In this document: positions 6,370-9,136 of the stretch, piece by piece
How positions within the stretch are numbered: the first letter of the stretch is position 1
Layout of the letters: each line of letters begins with the position of its first letter
Assembly: GCA_021739805.1 (NCBI GenBank)
Contig: JAIPBB010000216.1
Location: 1 to 9,136 of the forward strand
Direction of reading: 5' to 3'
Length of the DNA: 9,136 nucleotides
From: Saprospiraceae bacterium
GTDB taxonomy: Bacteria > Bacteroidota > Bacteroidia > Bacteroidales > JAIPBB01
Program-made: the position numbers and the translations under genes
The notes under the pieces: generated by a model
What the model was told of the DNA's origin: nothing
Database searches by the model: none
The model's input: only the letters and a program-made list of their open reading frames with translations

Positions 6370-6400
6370 CAAATATATTAATATGTGAGGATTATGCAAA
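6370..6400 (-). promoter_or_regulatory. Promoter of the alginate-export-family gene (TTTG-N19-TATATTTG)
   Basis: Read on the minus strand, TTTG (6400-6397) is followed after exactly 19 bases by TATATTTG (6377-6370). This is a full match to the Bacteroidota sigma-A consensus TTTG-N19-21-TAnnTTTG. Transcription should start near 6363, about 30 bases upstream of the ATG at 6334. Confidence 0.8.
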
Positions 6401-6457
6401 ATTTATTTAAATGGACAATTGGAACATTAATCAAACAATTACAACTCAATTATTTTT

Positions 6458-6495
6458 TAGGTGTTATATTTAGTTGTTATATTAGGTGTTATTGT
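6458..6495 (+). repeat. Three degenerate 13-bp direct repeats, TAGGTGTTATATT type
   Basis: TAGGTGTTATATT (6458-6470) is followed by TAGTTGTTATATT (6471-6483) and then AGGTGTTATTGT (6484-6495). They lie in the 254-bp non-coding gap between the barrel-SPOR gene and the alginate-export gene, upstream of the latter's promoter. They could be upstream regulatory sites or a decayed simple repeat. Confidence 0.5.
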
Positions 6496-6545
6496 TATTC
6501 AGTATTTTAATTTATGTTTAATAGTACCTAAAATATTTAAAGTGC

Positions 6546-6568
6546 CTGAAGTATTTTAAGTACTTCAG
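6546..6568 (-). terminator. Hairpin terminator after the barrel-SPOR gene
   Basis: A perfect 8-bp stem, CTGAAGTA/TACTTCAG, encloses a 7-base loop and begins 20 bases after the stop codon at 6589. The sequence that follows on the minus strand is U-rich (GCACTTTAAATATTTT), though not a pure T-run. A competing inverted repeat overlaps it: 6523-6538 can pair with 6549-6564 at 14 of 16 positions. Confidence 0.55.
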
Positions 6569-6588
6569 ACCTGATTAGTTCCATAAAT

Positions 6589-8493
6589 TTATTGACGAAC
6601 TCCGTCAATGTATTTAATAATAAATGCTCCCTGAACATTTTCCCTTATCTTATTTAGAAATGCCTTAGCTTCATTAATATCAGTAAACGAACCTACCGTA
6701 AATTTACTTAAACCATTGTGGATTTCTTCGCTAACTTCATCGGTTAAATTGTTGCTGCTGGCAATAGATTCACTACTAGCTCTACCTTGAGAAAATGCTC
6801 CAACTTGAATTCTATACTCAACTCCGGCTTTAAATGATTTATTAACACTTGAACTTGGAGTTCCTTGAACTTTAGCAACATCCTGTAAAGAGTTTAATCT
6901 TTTTCCATCATTAAAAGCTACAACAAAAGCATCAGGTACCTGATTTGCTCTTAATTTAGTTTTATATGCATTTGCATCGCTATAAGTTTTGAAAGAACCA
7001 CTTGAATATTTTGTGTATCCATTATGGTATGTTTCATAAACCGGGCCTGATAAATTATATTGTTTTGCAATTCTTCCCGGAGATTCTTTGCCACCATAAA
7101 TTGCACGAACCTGTACTCTATATTCAATTCCCTGATTAGTAGCTATTGGTATAGTTGTAGGTGTAGTTGTAGTTGTAGTTGTAGTTGTAGTTGTAGTTTT
7201 GTCGGGAGTTGTCTTGTCTGGTACTACATTGTTATCTGTGATTTTAGGTTCAGTTATAACAGTTTTATCTGCTGTTACAGTAGTGTCAATTTTTTCAACA
7301 ATTTCCACGGGAGCAGGTTTAACAACATAAATCGTGTTTTTAAATTGATGTATTTTGCTTTGATTGTTTTCCTCATAAATGAACATTCCAGGAATAGAAT
7401 AATTTTTTACTTTGGCATCAGTAACTGTAATTTTTATTGTCGAAACTATTATTGGTCGGTCAGGAAGCTCATCCCAGCTAAGACTTACAATTTGATCCTT
7501 GAAGTTAAAATCACCATTTGTATCTTCTGTGTCAGTTGCTGAAAATCCGGTTGGTAATGTTTGCTGTATTCTACCTTCTCCCTTAATTGCACCTTTGTTA
7601 ATTTGAATTTTAATTTCAAATTCAGAATTATTAAGTGTGCTATCAGGTAATTGTGCAATAATTTTTATTGGGATAATAGTCTCTGGTTCAACAGAAGAAG
7701 TATCTTGAGCGATGATGTCTTTTGGAGTTTCAATTGGTTTTTCCGGTTTGTATTTAGGAGGTCGGACTCGTTTTGTAGCCTGACCAAACTTGTAAGTCAG
7801 ACCAACAGATGTATAACCATAACCTTCCACTGCCATTGCTTTATCAATGTATGAGTCAAGATTATCGCTGCCGGGGTTTATTCCTCTTACAGTTGATTCT
7901 ATTGTGAAATCCCATGATTTGCTTATTCTGATATTACAACCTAAGCCAACAGGAATTATTCCTTCACCAGTTTTGAATTTACCATCGGTTAATCCAAAGC
8001 TCATGTCAAATCCTCCTGGTTGTGTGAAATGACCATTTCCACCTACTAATGTGTCACCAACAATGGTATATCTTTCAGAATTAAAGTTCGACATACCAAT
8101 ACCAACAAGTCCATAAAATCCAAATTTTCTGTCAGGATTAACTCCTTTGATTAAAGTACTTAAGTCAACTTTTAGATTTAAGTTATATTCATAAAAATCA
8201 GCTTCAAAGTATTGTCCAATTGTTTTATCTGAGCCTTTTAGTTTTCCATACAAACCTTGGGCATTTAAACTAAAAACTGGCGAAATCTTCTTAGAGATAG
8301 ATAATCCATAAGCCCATTGGTTTTCTTTTTCTCCCAAATCACCATAAAACAAATTTGAACCAAAATTTCCGTTAATTGACCAATAATATTTAACCGGTCT
8401 ATCTTTATTTTGCCCATTTGCTATATGGTAGGTGCTAAACAAAGCTATTAATGTGAGAAGAGCTTTAAAGTGTAAATTCGTGCGTAAGTTCAT
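6589..8493 (-). CDS. Outer membrane beta-barrel protein with two C-terminal SPOR domains
   Basis: A 634-residue envelope protein. Residues 1-28 are a signal peptide (ending ANGQ). Residues about 36-240 look like an OmpA-type eight-stranded barrel: SINGNFGSNLFYGDLG, GFYGLVGIGMSNF and the closing strand YGYTSVGLTYKFG. Residues about 260-395 form a separate beta-rich, Ig-like domain of unknown type. A Pro/Thr/Lys-rich linker (about 396-455) includes a run of 12 Thr. Two SPOR-like domains follow, at 456-533 (IEYRVQVRAI...SSGSF...FVVAFNDGKRL) and 558-634 (VEYRIQVGAF...FTVGSF...FIIKYIDGVRQ). SPOR domains bind peptidoglycan, so the protein probably ties the outer membrane to the cell wall, as OmpA does with a different binding domain; this is inference from architecture. 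It has its own promoter at 8554-8584 and is divergent from rpsU. Confidence 0.85.
   Translation of the reverse strand: MNLRTNLHFKALLTLIALFSTYHIANGQNKDRPVKYYWSINGNFGSNLFYGDLGEKENQWAYGLSISKKISPVFSLNAQGLYGKLKGSDKTIGQYFEADFYEYNLNLKVDLSTLIKGVNPDRKFGFYGLVGIGMSNFNSERYTIVGDTLVGGNGHFTQPGGFDMSFGLTDGKFKTGEGIIPVGLGCNIRISKSWDFTIESTVRGINPGSDNLDSYIDKAMAVEGYGYTSVGLTYKFGQATKRVRPPKYKPEKPIETPKDIIAQDTSSVEPETIIPIKIIAQLPDSTLNNSEFEIKIQINKGAIKGEGRIQQTLPTGFSATDTEDTNGDFNFKDQIVSLSWDELPDRPIIVSTIKITVTDAKVKNYSIPGMFIYEENNQSKIHQFKNTIYVVKPAPVEIVEKIDTTVTADKTVITEPKITDNNVVPDKTTPDKTTTTTTTTTTTTPTTIPIATNQGIEYRVQVRAIYGGKESPGRIAKQYNLSGPVYETYHNGYTKYSSGSFKTYSDANAYKTKLRANQVPDAFVVAFNDGKRLNSLQDVAKVQGTPSSSVNKSFKAGVEYRIQVGAFSQGRASSESIASSNNLTDEVSEEIHNGLSKFTVGSFTDINEAKAFLNKIRENVQGAFIIKYIDGVRQ
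7163..7198 (-). repeat. In-gene hexanucleotide microsatellite encoding poly-Thr
   Basis: Six perfect copies of GTAGTT (plus strand) encode alternating ACT and ACA codons, the Thr run at about residues 432-444 of the barrel-SPOR protein. Because the unit is six bases, gain or loss of copies changes linker length by two residues without shifting the frame. Confidence 0.9.
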
Positions 8494-8553
8494 AATTATA
8501 TTTAATTTTGCATCTAAATTACAATAATTTTTTTAAATAATAAAAGATTATAG

Positions 8554-8584
8554 CAAATATATCCAAATAGCAGGATTATTCAAA
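8554..8584 (-). promoter_or_regulatory. Promoter of the barrel-SPOR gene (TTTG-N19-TATATTTG)
   Basis: On the minus strand TTTG (8584-8581) and TATATTTG (8561-8554) are separated by exactly 19 bases. Both elements are identical to those of the alginate-export-family promoter, and so is the spacing. Transcription should start near 8547, leaving a leader of about 54 bases before the ATG at 8493. Confidence 0.8.
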
Positions 8585-8596
8585 CGGAAAAATACC

Positions 8597-8634
8597 TTTT
8601 TAATAATTAGTTATTAACAACTAATTATTAAAAA
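8597..8634. promoter_or_regulatory. Perfect 16-bp inverted repeat between divergent promoters
   Basis: The arms TTTTTAATAATTAGTT-like 8597-8612 (TTTTTAATAATTAGTT counted from the first of four T's plus TAATAATTAGTT) and 8619-8634 are perfectly complementary over 16 bp with the 6-base loop ATTAAC. The outer four pairs are T-A runs, and the whole is almost pure A/T. It sits 12 bp upstream of the TTTG of the barrel-SPOR promoter and 55 bp upstream of the TTTG of the rpsU promoter. No gene ends here, so a terminator role is less natural than an operator or an AT-rich extruding palindrome. Confidence 0.55.
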
Positions 8635-8689
8635 ATGGGGGATTAGATTTTGGTAATGCAAATGTAAGAAAATTATTTTAATATCAAAT

Positions 8690-8720
8690 TTTGATTTTAA
8701 AATAAATATGTTTAATTTTG
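8690..8720 (+). promoter_or_regulatory. Promoter of rpsU (TTTG-N19-TAATTTTG)
   Basis: TTTG at 8690-8693 and TAATTTTG at 8713-8720 are 19 bases apart, a full match to the Bacteroidota consensus. The bases after the -7 element (CAGCCC) resemble the start region often seen at ribosomal protein promoters in this phylum. Transcription should begin near 8727, giving a leader of about 39 bases. Confidence 0.8.
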
Positions 8721-8765
8721 CAGCCCTTTTTAAAATAATACATTAATTAAATAGAACGTAAACAT

Positions 8766-8960
8766 ATGATTATTGTTCCCCTAAAAGAAGGCGAAAACAT
8801 TGATAGAGCCTTAAAGAAATTGAAAAGAAAGTTTGAGAAAACTGGTGTTGTAAAAGAGCTAAGAGAAAGACAAAAATTCACCAAACCTTCAGTTAAGAAA
8901 AGAGAGCAAAAACTAAAAGCCATATACGTACAAGGTCTAAGAGAAGAATTAGATGCCTAG
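8766..8960 (+). CDS. rpsU: 30S ribosomal protein S21
   Basis: A 64-residue basic protein that matches bS21 throughout: MIIVPLKEGENIDRALKKLK at the start, then RKFEKTGVVKELRERQKFTKPSVKKRE and a C-terminal helix ending YVQGLREELDA. The length is normal for the Bacteroidota form. bS21 sits on the platform of the small ribosomal subunit; in Bacteroidota it helps sequester the 3' end of 16S rRNA, so Shine-Dalgarno pairing is not used. In many Flavobacteriales the rpsU mRNA nevertheless carries an extended Shine-Dalgarno sequence for autoregulation. Here the 20 bases before the ATG (AATAGAACGTAAACAT region) have no GGAGG-like motif. The gene has its own promoter, and a terminator lies between it and the downstream recombinase gene. 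Confidence 0.97.
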   Translation: MIIVPLKEGENIDRALKKLKRKFEKTGVVKELRERQKFTKPSVKKREQKLKAIYVQGLREELDA

Positions 8961-9034
8961 TTTAGTATATTGAAAAATCCGAAGGATATTTTATTTTACT
9001 GATTCTTTCGTATTTTTAGTTACTCTTAAATAAT

Positions 9035-9058
9035 AAGAAGTATATATCTTCTTTTTTT
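9035..9058 (+). terminator. Intrinsic terminator after rpsU
   Basis: AAGAAG (9035-9040) pairs with CTTCTT (9048-9053) around a 7-base AT loop, and T's continue without a break to 9058. The hairpin ends only 10 bp before the next ATG (9069), so it may only partly reduce readthrough into the recombinase gene. A weaker ATCC-GAA-GGAT hairpin precedes it at about 8977-8987. Confidence 0.6.
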
Positions 9059-9068
9059 ATTCCAAAGA

Positions 9069-9136
9069 ATGCCCAAAGATAAATTTATTCAATATTTAAC
9101 CTTCGAAAAAAGGTATTCAATTCATACTATAAATTC
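9069..9136 (+). CDS. xerC: Tyrosine recombinase (XerC-like), N-terminal fragment
   Basis: Only 22 codons are in the window; the gene runs off the right edge. The translation MPKDKFIQYLTFEKRYSIHT followed by Ile-Asn matches the start of the N-terminal core-binding (SAM-like) domain of XerC/XerD recombinases, where F-x-x-Y-L-x-x-E-K-x-Y-S-x-H-T is the usual pattern. Its position right after rpsU supports a XerC-type housekeeping recombinase, which resolves chromosome dimers, rather than a phage integrase. The catalytic Arg, His and Tyr residues lie outside the window. No separate promoter was seen in the 108 bp after rpsU, so expression probably depends on readthrough from the rpsU promoter. 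Confidence 0.8.
   Translation, partial: MPKDKFIQYLTFEKRYSIHTIN

Noticed and set aside
7163..7198. Phase-variable frameshift switch in the barrel-SPOR gene
   Set aside because: The unit is six bases, so slippage by whole units keeps the frame; only linker length would vary.
7060..7542. Plus-strand reading frame rich in Cys and Ser
   Set aside because: It is the antisense shadow of the barrel-SPOR gene, with its CSCSCS run produced by the hexamer repeat on the other strand.

Overview
The window looks like chromosomal DNA from a member of the Bacteroidota. It is AT-rich, and its exported proteins have short signal peptides ending in Gln-type sites (YSQ, FGQ, HAQ, FSQ, NGQ). Start codons are preceded by A-rich sequence rather than Shine-Dalgarno motifs. 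Three promoters match the Bacteroidota sigma-A pattern TTTG-N19-TAnnTTTG exactly. A small S21 gene (rpsU) is followed by a XerC-like recombinase, a familiar Bacteroidota gene order. I cannot name a genus.

Layout. At 1-85 (minus) is the first part of a response regulator. It is separated by about 275 bp of structured repeats from a LytS-type sensor histidine kinase with a TPR sensor region (361-2313, minus). More repeats lie upstream of the kinase: a second block of the same GTCATT repeat family (2453-2560) and a 19-unit heptamer array (2571-2703). Then come two plus-strand genes in a likely operon: a secreted SIMPL/DUF541-type protein (2859-3923) and a secreted ARPP-1/DUF6569-type protein (3963-4898). 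A long REP-like palindrome (4927-4975) separates them from a convergent alginate-export-family outer membrane protein (5042-6334, minus). Upstream of that is a large cell-envelope protein made of an outer membrane beta-barrel, a middle domain, a Thr-rich linker and two SPOR domains (6589-8493, minus). It is divergent from rpsU (8766-8960, plus), which is followed by a terminator and the start of xerC (9069 to the window edge).

How the parts may work together. The kinase and regulator form one LytS/LytTR-style two-component pair despite the repeats between them. Just upstream of the promoter of the neighbouring SIMPL/ARPP-1 operon are three TTTCCTAAA-type direct repeats spaced exactly 21 bp apart, a geometry compatible with a LytTR-type regulator. 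That the pair controls this envelope-protein operon is my inference. The most unusual structure is the GTCATT repeat family, which brackets the kinase gene and combines an exact 11-bp array with a series of micro-hairpins whose stems differ but stay self-complementary.
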